In this document: positions 27,340 to 35,407 of the stretch, in pieces | Layout of the letters: each line of letters opens with the position of its first letter | Position numbering within the stretch: position 1 is the stretch's first letter | Assembly (NCBI GenBank): GCA_964414785.1 | Contig: CAYPXZ010000001.1 | Coordinates: 62,001 to 126,000, forward strand | From: Palsa-1447 sp964414785 | GTDB lineage: Bacteria > Verrucomicrobiota > Verrucomicrobiia > Opitutales > Opitutaceae | Direction: 5' to 3' | Length of the DNA stretch: 64,000 nt | Position numbers and translations under genes: made by a program | The notes under the pieces: model-generated | Database searches by the model: none | The model's input: the letters and a program-made list of their open reading frames with translations, nothing else | Told to the model about the DNA's origin: nothing

Positions 27340-29159
27340 TTGTCGATCGTTTCAATTTGGTTCGCACCGGTCTCAATCATCGTCGTGTAGGCCTCCTCCA
27401 GCTTGCGCACGAATTGCGCGGCGTTGCACAGCGGGCTCTTTCGCATCCTGTCGCGCAGCTCAATGCGCAGGGCCGCAAGGTACGGTATATCGGCGGCCAA
27501 ACGCTTGCATGCCCCGAGATAGTCGGCGGCGCAGGAGGCAACGCAGGATTGCAGCTCCAACAGGGAAAGAAGACTTGCCCCAACGCGGGACGCGTGGGTC
27601 CTGCCGGCCATGGTCACGACGGGTACCCCCATCCAAAGCGCTTCGCAGGTCGTCGTCGTCCCATTATAGGGGTAGGGGTCCAGCGCAATATCCACGCGAT
27701 CATAGAGTTGGAGATGCCCGTTGAGGGGCCGCTTCATGCCATCGAACAGGATTCGGGTGGGACTTACCCCTTCGGATTGGAACCGGCGAGCAACCAGGTC
27801 GCAGGTGTGCGCGTCGGCAAAGCCACTGGACTTTAGGAGCAGGTTTGATCCGGGTAACTCGGATAGGATCTGGGCCCAAAGGCTTATCATCTCCGGGCGG
27901 ACCTTTGCGAAATTGTTGAAGCAGCCAAACGTCACGGCTCCTGTCCTCGCGGCGGGAAGCGGGCCCACAGCGGGGCTGTCCTGGCTTGGCTCGTAGCACG
28001 AAAAGGTATCCGGAAGGCGAACGAGTTTCTCCGTGTAGTGGGCCTCGGTCATTCCGATCGGATCGCTGACAGAATCTGTCAGGCGGTAGTCCATGGCCCT
28101 GAGTCCGGTCGTGTTGGGATACCCTATCCACGTGGCTTGAACGGGCGCCGGCTTGCGGGCGAAGACCGTCAGGCGGTTGTCCCCCGTATGGCCTGAAAGG
28201 TCCACCAGCAGGTCAATCTCGTCACTGGCGATCGTCGCCGCCGCGTCGTCGTCACTAAGCTTTGCGATATCGCGCCAGTGCTCCGTTCTTTCGAGCAGCC
28301 TCTGGGTGACGCCGTCAGGCACCGCGGTGCTTGAATAGCAAAACACCTCCACCTTTGTGCGGTCATGGTTCGCCAGGACCGGGGCGATGAAGAATGCAAC
28401 GGGGTGATCGATGAAATCGGGGGAGACGTATCCCACCCTCAATCGGCGCCCGGTGAGAGGCCGCGCACGTGGCTGGAACCCGCATGACGGCGCCGGGCGG
28501 CCATATAGGCGGTCCCAGTTCTCGTGCTCGGCGCGAACAATCGCCGGGTCGAGATCCATGAAGTTCATGGAATAGAGGAGATTGCTGTGGATCGAGGGGC
28601 TTGGGGCTAGCGAGAGCGCCTCGCGGTAGCGTGAAATGGCCTCGTCCGCGCGACCCTGCGCGGCAAGGGCGCATCCCAGGTTGTCGAGGGGCTCGGCGTA
28701 GGCCGGCCGTAGCCGCAGGGCGGTCTCCAGCGACGAGATGGCCTCCGTGCAACGCCCCAGGCGATTCAGCGCGTTTCCGAGGATATTGTGCCCTTCCGGA
28801 CGTCCTGGCTCCAGTTTGACCGCATGCCCGAGGCACTCTGCGGCCTCTGGATAGGCCTTAATCTTGAGCAGGGCCGCACCGAGGTTGAAGAGAATCACCG
28901 CATTCCTGGGTGCAAGCAGGTGGGCTTTCCCAAGCGAAACAGCGGCTTCGCGGCAGCGCCCAAGGCTCTTGAGCAGGTTGCCAAGCTGGTGGTGCCCTTC
29001 GGCAAACGAAGGGGCTAGCCGGGTGACATGGACCAGTTCTTGCAAGGCCTGCTCTGCGTGGCCGTCTCGCCTGAGTTTGAGAGCCCTGTTCAGGTGCCGC
29101 GTCGCCTCCGCATCGGTACGTGTTGCGGCCCTCTTCTTAGCTGCGGTTTGGCTTTCCAT
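27336..29159 (-). CDS. TPR O-GlcNAc transferase-like glycosyltransferase (GT41 family)
   Basis: 607 residues. Residues about 18-215 form five to six TPRs (QALQELVHVTRLAPSFAEGH, EAAVSLGKAHLLAPRNAVIL, EAAECLGHAVKLEPGRPEGH, EAISSLETALRLRPAYAEPL, EAISRYREALSLAPSPSIHS). The catalytic half matches SPINDLY/OGT: RVGYVSPDFIDHPVAFFI, DLLVDLSGHTGDNRLTVFAR, PAPVQATWIGYPNTTGL, VTFGCFNNFAKVRPEMI, DIALDPYPYNGTTTTCEALW and GVPVVTMAGRTHASRVG. GT41 enzymes glycosylate Ser/Thr of cytosolic proteins. Closely related TPR enzymes are linked to flagellin glycosylation in other bacteria. Its place downstream of flagellin on the same strand supports that target. Confidence 0.92.
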   Translation of the reverse strand: MESQTAAKKRAATRTDAEATRHLNRALKLRRDGHAEQALQELVHVTRLAPSFAEGHHQLGNLLKSLGRCREAAVSLGKAHLLAPRNAVILFNLGAALLKIKAYPEAAECLGHAVKLEPGRPEGHNILGNALNRLGRCTEAISSLETALRLRPAYAEPLDNLGCALAAQGRADEAISRYREALSLAPSPSIHSNLLYSMNFMDLDPAIVRAEHENWDRLYGRPAPSCGFQPRARPLTGRRLRVGYVSPDFIDHPVAFFIAPVLANHDRTKVEVFCYSSTAVPDGVTQRLLERTEHWRDIAKLSDDDAAATIASDEIDLLVDLSGHTGDNRLTVFARKPAPVQATWIGYPNTTGLRAMDYRLTDSVSDPIGMTEAHYTEKLVRLPDTFSCYEPSQDSPAVGPLPAARTGAVTFGCFNNFAKVRPEMISLWAQILSELPGSNLLLKSSGFADAHTCDLVARRFQSEGVSPTRILFDGMKRPLNGHLQLYDRVDIALDPYPYNGTTTTCEALWMGVPVVTMAGRTHASRVGASLLSLLELQSCVASCAADYLGACKRLAADIPYLAALRIELRDRMRKSPLCNAAQFVRKLEEAYTTMIETGANQIETIDK

Positions 29160-29240
29160 TTTTCCTGGTTCTTAGGTCGGCCCCGGGATCCGCATGATTT
29201 TCTGGAAATCTTTCCTCTTCATCGGCATGCAACGACTGGT

Positions 29241-31874
29241 TTATGCGGCCGCCGCGGGCGCGGCGCTCGCAGCCTGCTGCGAAGTGGCGTCGTCCTGGAG
29301 GATGGATTGGCGCCTTCGCTCCAGCACCCTCTCCAAGGCGTGCGCGGCAAGCGCAATACGGGAATTGCCCTGAATACGGGCATACGCCGACTTGACCTGG
29401 TTCAAGGCCAACAGGAGACCGGCGAGGTATTCGTCGACCTTCAGCGGAAGCTCTTTCTCGCCGAATACCTGCGTCTGCAGAATCGAGTCGTGGATCTGCG
29501 AGGCCTTGACCAAGATGGCGGGTGCAAGGGGCTCTGTCATGCCCAGCTTTCGTCCCATCCAGGCGATCAAAGCCTCGGAATCGGGTGCCCGGTGGATGAA
29601 CGAATCGTTCGCCATGGACGATAGGAACAGAAGGTCCAGGCTGCTCCTGCCAAGGAGCTCGGCGCGCACTGCATTTCCGTCGTACGCCACGAGTGTAGAG
29701 GGATCGTGCAAGAAGGTGTTCTTGCCGTCGGCATAGTCGTTGTATTGCACATGCCATCCGGCCGCACGCTCCTGTTGGTTGAAGCGGGGGATACGGTCCT
29801 TGAATACCTTCGTCCTGCCGTGCCCTTCGCTGCGGATCGGGTAGTGCCTCAGTATGAAATTGACCGGGAAAACCTTGCGGTCCTTGAAGGCGACCGAGTG
29901 TCCGCCCGTGCTGACAAGGTCCACTCGGCACCCCGTGTTCTTCCAGGCCTTGATCTGGACCGAGTCGAACCAGTCGCCGGGTTCAAAGGCCGTCAAGTGC
30001 CGTCGGACATCCGAGCCCGGAACATAGGCGTTGTCGGTCGGGCGGAAATTGAAGAGGGCGAAGTTGAGGGCGTTGTATCCCAGCAGGTCCACCTCGCGAA
30101 TGGCCTCGGCCAGGGTCTTGCCGGGCCATGGGGACTCGCGGAATTCGTCGGCGTCGGCGTGCAGGTACCAATCCGCTCCAAGTTGGGTCGCCAGCTCCTC
30201 CTTGCGCCGCAGCACCTCCCTCCAAACGTACTCCTTTCCGCAGCTGGCCGCATAGCCGGCATCCTCCGGAAAGCGCTCCACCTTGATCAGGCCCTTGCCA
30301 AGCCACTTGCTGGCTTCGGAGATCGTGTTGTCGGTCGAATTGTTATCCAGGAAGTACACTTCGACGCCGTTGGAGATCAGGTCGCCGATCACGTGGTAGA
30401 TCACGTCACCCTCATTGTACGCCGAGATCAATGCGACGATCCTCCCCGTGGGTGGAGGTACGGGATTTGAAGGTGGGGTGGGGGCAGCGGCGCCGACGGT
30501 TCCTCCCAGGCTGGAGAAGAGCAGCGAATACTGTTCTTCGCCCGGCTTTAGCCGCGTCAGATGAGATGCCACCTTTAGCGCATCCTCCCTTAGCCCCATA
30601 TGGACCAAGGACTTCGCCAGAATATGGAGAATCTCCTCGTCGTCCGGGGTTTTTGAGATGAGCAGGGCGCACGCCTGGGCAGCCTCGTTCCACTGGGACG
30701 CGGAATAGTGCTCCCGGGCCCGCTGCCTAAGATCAGGGGCTACCTCGGTGACCGCGACCTTACCCGTTTCCGGTTTGGCGCGGCGGAGCAGCTCCACGCT
30801 GAATTCGCCAAGCGTCTGCCGGGCCAGCGAGTCCTCGGGATATTCCGAAATCAATGTGTTGAGCGAGGCCACGGCATCGCTTGCGGACCCGTCCCGGAAC
30901 TGTGCGATTGCCAGGAAATACAGCAGGTGCCGGTTCTGGGGATGATCCGCGAGGAGCCTCTGGATCCGGGGCACATCCCTCATGGGCGGCTTTGCATGCC
31001 ACCCGGGCGGCATCTCCGCCAAGATTGCATGGGCCCCGGCGAGTGTCGCCGGAGCGTAAAGCTCGCCGTGCCTTGTGATGACGAAGGCCTTGTAGATGGG
31101 ATCCAGTCGCCGGGAATAGGAGCTCAGCGACGTTCCAAAGTGCTGGTGATAGAGAAACAGCGCTTCGGCGACATGACGGCCCTTCCATCCGGCTCGGCCC
31201 AGGCGGATCCACAGGTCCCAGTCCTCGTAGTAGCCCCAATTCTCCCGATCGTATCCGTCGACGGCATCAAAGGCCGTTCTCCGAAGCAGCGAGCAGTAGC
31301 TTATGAAGTTCGAGGCGCAGAGGCGGGCAAAGTCGTAGTCCGGGTGCTCACAGAGGTGGCTCTTGTCCCCAAAATAGATGGAGTCGGTGTAGGCGAAGCC
31401 GATCGTGGGATCCTGCTCGAGGACGGGAACAGTTCGCTCGAGGAAGGTGGATGCGATCCTGTCGTCCGCGTCGAGAAACACGAGGTACCGGCCGAGGGAC
31501 TGTTCCACGCCGTGGCGCCGGGATGCCGACGGTCCGACATCCTCAAGCCGAAGGAGGCGGATAGGAAGGTCCTTGCCGAAGCGATCGCACAGCTGCCTTG
31601 CGACCGCTTTGGAATCGTCGGTGCTGCCGTCATCCAGGATCAGTAGCTCGAAATCCCTGAAGGTCTGGGCGACGACGCTTTCGACGGCTGCCTCCAGGAA
31701 TCGTGCGTAATTATGGCAGAGTAGTACCACGGAGACCATCGGAGCCTGCCCTTTCGGGGTGGTTCCCACCGAATGGGGAGGGGTTCCCGCCAAAGGAGCG
31801 GCCAGGGACCCAGCGACGCCCGGTGGGGTCGCGATGGGTCCATGAACTGCCCTGCCATTTGCGGATCGTGACAT
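29241..31874 (-). CDS. Bifunctional glycosyltransferase: two GT2-type domains joined by a TPR region
   Basis: 877 residues. The first GT-A domain (about 46-270) reads MVSVVLLCHNYARFLEAAVE, LLILDDGSTDDS and FLDADDR (DxD). A helical TPR-like middle (about 320-450) contains QRLLADHPQNRHLLYFLAIA and AREHYSASQWNEAAQACALL. The second GT domain (about 485-720) opens GRIVALISAYNEGDVIYHVI, has DNNSTDNT and YLHADADEF, and is the Glyco_tranf_2_4/GT92-like type. The tail is helical with a low-complexity Ala end. The ATG at 31874 fits a sigma-70-like promoter 52 bases upstream; an ATG at 31739 directly before the first GT domain is the alternative. It is first in a three-gene operon with the GT41 enzyme and the methyltransferase. 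Confidence 0.85.
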   Translation of the reverse strand: MSRSANGRAVHGPIATPPGVAGSLAAPLAGTPPHSVGTTPKGQAPMVSVVLLCHNYARFLEAAVESVVAQTFRDFELLILDDGSTDDSKAVARQLCDRFGKDLPIRLLRLEDVGPSASRRHGVEQSLGRYLVFLDADDRIASTFLERTVPVLEQDPTIGFAYTDSIYFGDKSHLCEHPDYDFARLCASNFISYCSLLRRTAFDAVDGYDRENWGYYEDWDLWIRLGRAGWKGRHVAEALFLYHQHFGTSLSSYSRRLDPIYKAFVITRHGELYAPATLAGAHAILAEMPPGWHAKPPMRDVPRIQRLLADHPQNRHLLYFLAIAQFRDGSASDAVASLNTLISEYPEDSLARQTLGEFSVELLRRAKPETGKVAVTEVAPDLRQRAREHYSASQWNEAAQACALLISKTPDDEEILHILAKSLVHMGLREDALKVASHLTRLKPGEEQYSLLFSSLGGTVGAAAPTPPSNPVPPPTGRIVALISAYNEGDVIYHVIGDLISNGVEVYFLDNNSTDNTISEASKWLGKGLIKVERFPEDAGYAASCGKEYVWREVLRRKEELATQLGADWYLHADADEFRESPWPGKTLAEAIREVDLLGYNALNFALFNFRPTDNAYVPGSDVRRHLTAFEPGDWFDSVQIKAWKNTGCRVDLVSTGGHSVAFKDRKVFPVNFILRHYPIRSEGHGRTKVFKDRIPRFNQQERAAGWHVQYNDYADGKNTFLHDPSTLVAYDGNAVRAELLGRSSLDLLFLSSMANDSFIHRAPDSEALIAWMGRKLGMTEPLAPAILVKASQIHDSILQTQVFGEKELPLKVDEYLAGLLLALNQVKSAYARIQGNSRIALAAHALERVLERRRQSILQDDATSQQAASAAPAAAA

Positions 31875-31925
31875 GCGCCGTCTATCGCAACTTCTGAGCC
31901 AGAAGGGGCATCAGTGGCGTTAGGT

Positions 31926-31954
31926 ATTATCCATTAACGCTATAGGGTATTCAA
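31926..31954 (-). promoter_or_regulatory. Sigma-70-like promoter of the glycosyltransferase operon
   Basis: Minus strand: TTGAAT, a 17-base spacer, then GATAAT (4/6 and 5/6 to TTGACA/TATAAT). It lies about 50 bases before the ATG at 31874. So the glycosylation operon appears to use the vegetative sigma factor while most neighbouring genes have sigma-28-like sites. Confidence 0.55.
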
Positions 31955-32001
31955 AACCGAGTTTTTTGGGGTGCTGTCCTGAGCCCTCTTCAACCCCTGA
32001 A

Positions 32002-32052
32002 CCGAACGGCAACTTTTGCCCATGCCCGTCGCCTTAATGGGCGCCGGTTCGG
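32002..32052. other. Nested inverted repeat, possible structured RNA
   Basis: CCGAAC-GGC (32002-32010) pairs with GCC-G-GTTCGG (32043-32052), leaving one bulged G. Inside, GCCCAT (32018-32023) pairs with ATGGGC (32037-32042). The result is a 50-base two-step hairpin between flagellin and the glycosyltransferase operon. It matches no riboswitch class I recognise. Confidence 0.4.
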
Positions 32053-32111
32053 TCGTTAGCCACGTTCCCGTTGGATGGTATCGGGGGATGGCCGCGCCAG
32101 GACGCAAAAAA

Positions 32112-32136
32112 GCCCCGGTGTAATCCGGGGCTTTTT
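32112..32136. terminator. Bidirectional intrinsic terminator
   Basis: GCCCCGG-TGTAAT-CCGGGGC is a perfect 7-bp stem, preceded by six A and followed by five T, so it can work on both strands. On the minus strand it would end the flagellin transcript before the glycosyltransferase operon. Confidence 0.85.
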
Positions 32137-32331
32137 GAAGCAACAAATGCCGCCTGAGATTCCCAGGCTGGCACTCGTCCCTAACAGCAACCGCAAACTG
32201 GACTGAGGCCAACGGCCCGCCTGGACTTTCCGGGGAAACCCCCGAAATGCGGCCCAACCGGAGCTATCGTTGCAGACAGGGGTCTATACCCGACTGTCCG
32301 GAACTGGCGCGAAGGTTTGGCTCTGACCCGA

Positions 32332-32360
32332 GCGCGGCCGCCCTTTTGGGGCGGCCGCGC
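32332..32360 (-). terminator. Strong 12-bp GC hairpin just after flagellin
   Basis: GCGCGGCCGCCC and GGGCGGCCGCGC form a perfect 12-bp stem with a 5-nt loop, 36 bases past the flagellin stop codon. No T-run follows, so it may be a 3'-stabilising hairpin or a U-less terminator for an abundant mRNA. Confidence 0.6.
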
Positions 32361-32395
32361 CGTGTGAAGTCAGAACTTATTTCGCTTCAGATCGC

Positions 32396-33094
32396 TTAGC
32401 CCAAGAGCTTGAGCGCGAGCTGGGAGGTCTGGTTGGCCTGGGCAAGCATGGCCGTGCCAGCCTGAACCAGGACGTTCCACTTCGCCAGCTGTGTCGAGGC
32501 CTGTGCGACGTCCACATCGCTGACCGTGCTGAACGCGTTCTGCGCGTTGGTCTGGGCGTTCGTGAGCAGGGTGTTCTTGAAACCGTCGACGCTCTGCGCG
32601 GCACCGTTCGTGGCGCGGGCCGTGGCGACCGTTCCGATGGCGGCGGTGATGGCCGCGGTGGCGGGAGCGCCGCTGTCGACCGACGACAGGCCCATGCCGG
32701 TGTCGAACGAAGCGAGCTCGGTCTGGAGGGCCGTGAACTCCGAGGCGTACGCGCCGGATCCACCGCCGGTGACGGCAACGTTGTTGTTAGCAGCAGTGGC
32801 CAGCGTATTGATCTGGCTCATGCGGGTGATGATCGCGCCGGCGACCTGGAGGGAGCCGTCCTGCGCCTGCAGGCTGGACAGATCGTTCGCATTCGCTTGC
32901 ACGAGGGCGCCATCATTGACGGCGTTCGCGTTGTCCGTCATGGCGGCCGCTGTGCCGCCCGCATCCGCGGCGGAGCTGTAAAGCTTCGAGCCGCTGGACA
33001 GTTCGTTGAGGGAGTTCTGGAGCTGCGAGTTCGAGTAAGCGAGATTGTTTGCAGCAATCGTCGCCGAGAGGTTCGTGTTGATGACTAGTGACAT
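32396..33094 (-). CDS. fliC: Flagellin (filament subunit)
   Basis: 232 residues, a minimal flagellin made only of the conserved D0/D1 ends. The N terminus (MSLVINTNLSATIAANNLAY, then LNELSSGSKLYSSAADAGGT) and C terminus (AFSTVSDVDVAQASTQLAKW ... AQANQTSQLALKLLG) are diagnostic. There is almost no variable D2/D3 region; the centre is a short Ala/Gly/Thr-rich stretch. Ser/Thr-rich surface loops (TARATNGAAQSVD, AVTGGGSGAYASE) are candidate O-glycosylation sites given the GT41-type enzyme nearby. A sigma-28-like site lies about 110 bases upstream. It is transcribed away from fliD. Confidence 0.95.
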   Translation of the reverse strand: MSLVINTNLSATIAANNLAYSNSQLQNSLNELSSGSKLYSSAADAGGTAAAMTDNANAVNDGALVQANANDLSSLQAQDGSLQVAGAIITRMSQINTLATAANNNVAVTGGGSGAYASEFTALQTELASFDTGMGLSSVDSGAPATAAITAAIGTVATARATNGAAQSVDGFKNTLLTNAQTNAQNAFSTVSDVDVAQASTQLAKWNVLVQAGTAMLAQANQTSQLALKLLG

Positions 33095-33203
33095 GGTATT
33101 ATCTTTCCTTGATCTAAAATGCGACGTCCGTGTCGCAATCGGCTTGGGGGTAATCGGTCCCCGAGCAGCCCGGCCTGAATATTTGGAATTCGCGGCAGGG
33201 AGG

Positions 33204-33231
33204 ATATCGGTCCGGGTGGGACAACTATTTA
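33204..33231 (-). promoter_or_regulatory. Probable sigma-28-like promoter of flagellin
   Basis: Minus strand: TAAATAGT, a 12-base spacer, ACCGATAT (shifting the -35 by one base gives an 11-base spacer with AAATAGTT). It would leave a leader of about 100 bases, longer than for the other sites. Confidence 0.5.
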
Positions 33232-33352
33232 GAAATTTGCCATTATTTTATTTTTGCGATGCCAGACCGGATCAAAGGCGAGCGCAGAGTTATCCTCTGA
33301 AAAACGCGCGGTGATGGCCCTCAAACGCGGGGAGATATCTTTCTCCTGGGCC

Positions 33353-33379
33353 TAAACTTTCCTTCCAGGGTGCCGATGG
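33353..33379 (+). promoter_or_regulatory. Sigma-28-like promoter of fliD
   Basis: TAAACTTT, 11-base spacer, GCCGATGG (7/8 and 6/8). The ATG of fliD lies 37 bases after the -10 box. Confidence 0.72.
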
Positions 33380-33415
33380 GGGTTGCGACCAGTTATCTCT
33401 ACATAACGCGAATCC

Positions 33416-35368
33416 ATGGCTGCCATACAAGTATCGGGTCTCCTTTCCAATCAGGCCTTCGACTGGAAGACCGTCGTCTCCGAGATCATTGCCGCGGATA
33501 GCATTCCGATCACGAACCTCCAGACCCAGGAGACGACAAACACGAACCAGCTGACGGCGCTTGGCTCGCTTCAGACCGACATGGCGGGCCTGCAATCCTC
33601 GCTCAACGGCCTGCAGAGCGGATCCCTATTTGACGCCAGGACAGTGATTTCGAGCAATTCGGCTTCCACGTGGAAGTCGACGTCGGCCGCCGGGGCTACG
33701 CTGGGCAACTACACCTTCGATGTCCAACATCTGGCAACCCAGGCCCAAACCCAGGGCGCCTCGGGCGTGGGATCTGCGCTTAGCTCCTCGAGCACGGTCA
33801 CGGGGCTGACCCTTGCCACCATGAACACGGCGACCGCCATCACCGCGGGCACCTTCACCGTGAACGGACAACAGATCACGGTCGCGACGACGGACTCGCT
33901 TCAGGATGTCTTCGACAAGATTTACCAGGCGACGGGCAACGACGTTTCAGGCCAATATACTCCCGGACCCACGGATGGGATAACCCTTACAAGTGCGAGC
34001 AACGCGCAGATCGTGCTGGGAGCCAGCAACGACACGAGCAACTTCCTCTCCGTGATGAAGCTTGCCAACAACGGCGGACCAAGCACGTCGAGCCTGGCCC
34101 CCCTGGGAACCGTGGAAACGTCCGCCACGCTGGCAAACGCCCAACTGTCCACACCGATCACGGGCACCGACTCCTCGGGAAACGGATCGATGACGATCAA
34201 CGGCGTATCCATAAGCTATAACGTCAACACCGACACGGTTTCGACCCTGCTGAGCCGGATCAACCAGTCCGGGGCGGGGGTGACCGTGACGTACGATTCG
34301 GCGAACGACCGGTTCAACGTGGCCAACAGCAGCACCGGCGACATGGGCATGGGCATGAGCGACAACGGCTCCGGAAACCTGCTGGCGGCGATGGGCCTCA
34401 CGACCGCGGCAGGGGGAACCTTCGTCCGGGGCCAGAACGCCCAGTTCACGATCAACGGCGGCCCGACGCTGACCAGCTTTAGCAACACGCTGGACAGCTC
34501 AACCACCGGAATCGCGGGATTCAGCGTGACGGTGAACACGGAGACGGCCGAGACGCTCCAGATCCAGAGCGACACGACCTCGATGCAGTCGGCCATTCAG
34601 TCCTTCATCACCGCCTACAACAAACTCCAAGCGGACATCACGACCGACACGAAGTACACGAAGGTCAATGGAACGACGACTCCCGCGGTGCTATCGAGCA
34701 ACCCGGAGGTTTCATCTTGGGCCAGCGACCTTCAGAACTTGGCATTCGGCTCGGTGACGGGGGTAACAGGCTCGATCCAGAGTCTTAATGACATGGGGAT
34801 CGGATTTGCGGACACGACGGGCCAGTTGTCGGTGATTGACTCGACGAAGTTTGCCAACGCGCTGTCTAACAATCCCCAGGACGCCCAGAATTTCTTTGTG
34901 ACCCCGAGCACGGGCTTTGTCTCGAAGATGTTCACGACCCTATTGGGCGACGTGAACCAGAATGCGCAGGCGCAGCAGGTTCTGAATTCGTCCAATACGG
35001 ACCTCAGCAACAAGATTACCTCGATGCAGGCTGCCGTAGCCACCGAGCAGACGAACCTGACGAATTCCTTCGTCCAGATGCTCGATGCCCAATCCAAAGC
35101 GAATTCGCAGAGCACGGCCCTGACGAACGCGTTCTTCAGCGGCAACTCGAACAACTCATGCTGGGTGGCGCGCGCGGTCTACGGCAGCGGCAACCCGCGC
35201 TGGCTGGTGTTCCGCTTCTGGCTCCTCCAGAAGGCACCGGCCTGGTTCCGCAGGCTCTACCTGCGCCACGGCGAGCGGTTCGCATCCTGGCTCGACGACA
35301 AGCCCCGACTCAGGCATCTCATACGCTGCTGGATGGACGCGCGGATCGCACGGCTGCTTCACGCTTAG
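33416..35368 (+). CDS. fliD: Flagellar filament cap protein FliD with a CFI-box-like C-terminal extension
   Basis: 650 residues. The first 580 are FliD: IQVSGLLSNQAFDWKTVVSE with ITNLQTQETTNTNQLTALGS at the N terminus, a Ser/Thr/Asn-rich central region, QSFITAYNKLQADITTDTKY, and a helical C-terminal end (SNTDLSNKITSMQAAVATEQ, LTNSFVQMLDAQSKANSQST). FliD normally stops about there. Here the frame continues without interruption into 70 residues starting SCWVARAVYGSGNPRW, with FRRLYLRHGERFASWL and PRLRHLIRCWMDARI. This resembles the CFI-box C-terminal domain (consensus CFIATAAYG...LR.FRD...) known from otherwise unrelated proteins. FliD caps the growing filament and folds flagellin subunits. A Cys-containing tail at the export-chaperone-binding end is unusual. 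Confidence 0.93.
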   Translation: MAAIQVSGLLSNQAFDWKTVVSEIIAADSIPITNLQTQETTNTNQLTALGSLQTDMAGLQSSLNGLQSGSLFDARTVISSNSASTWKSTSAAGATLGNYTFDVQHLATQAQTQGASGVGSALSSSSTVTGLTLATMNTATAITAGTFTVNGQQITVATTDSLQDVFDKIYQATGNDVSGQYTPGPTDGITLTSASNAQIVLGASNDTSNFLSVMKLANNGGPSTSSLAPLGTVETSATLANAQLSTPITGTDSSGNGSMTINGVSISYNVNTDTVSTLLSRINQSGAGVTVTYDSANDRFNVANSSTGDMGMGMSDNGSGNLLAAMGLTTAAGGTFVRGQNAQFTINGGPTLTSFSNTLDSSTTGIAGFSVTVNTETAETLQIQSDTTSMQSAIQSFITAYNKLQADITTDTKYTKVNGTTTPAVLSSNPEVSSWASDLQNLAFGSVTGVTGSIQSLNDMGIGFADTTGQLSVIDSTKFANALSNNPQDAQNFFVTPSTGFVSKMFTTLLGDVNQNAQAQQVLNSSNTDLSNKITSMQAAVATEQTNLTNSFVQMLDAQSKANSQSTALTNAFFSGNSNNSCWVARAVYGSGNPRWLVFRFWLLQKAPAWFRRLYLRHGERFASWLDDKPRLRHLIRCWMDARIARLLHA

Positions 35369-35407
35369 TCGGACGTGGAACGCGCACCTCTCATCAGCAC
35401 CGCACGC

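Noticed and set aside
31875..32395. Possible c-di-GMP or other known riboswitch downstream of flagellin
   Set aside because: I looked for the conserved c-di-GMP-I/II, cobalamin, TPP, SAM and glycine core sequences and found none. Only generic hairpins are present. A 105-codon minus-strand frame at 31940-32257 crosses the terminator and was also rejected.
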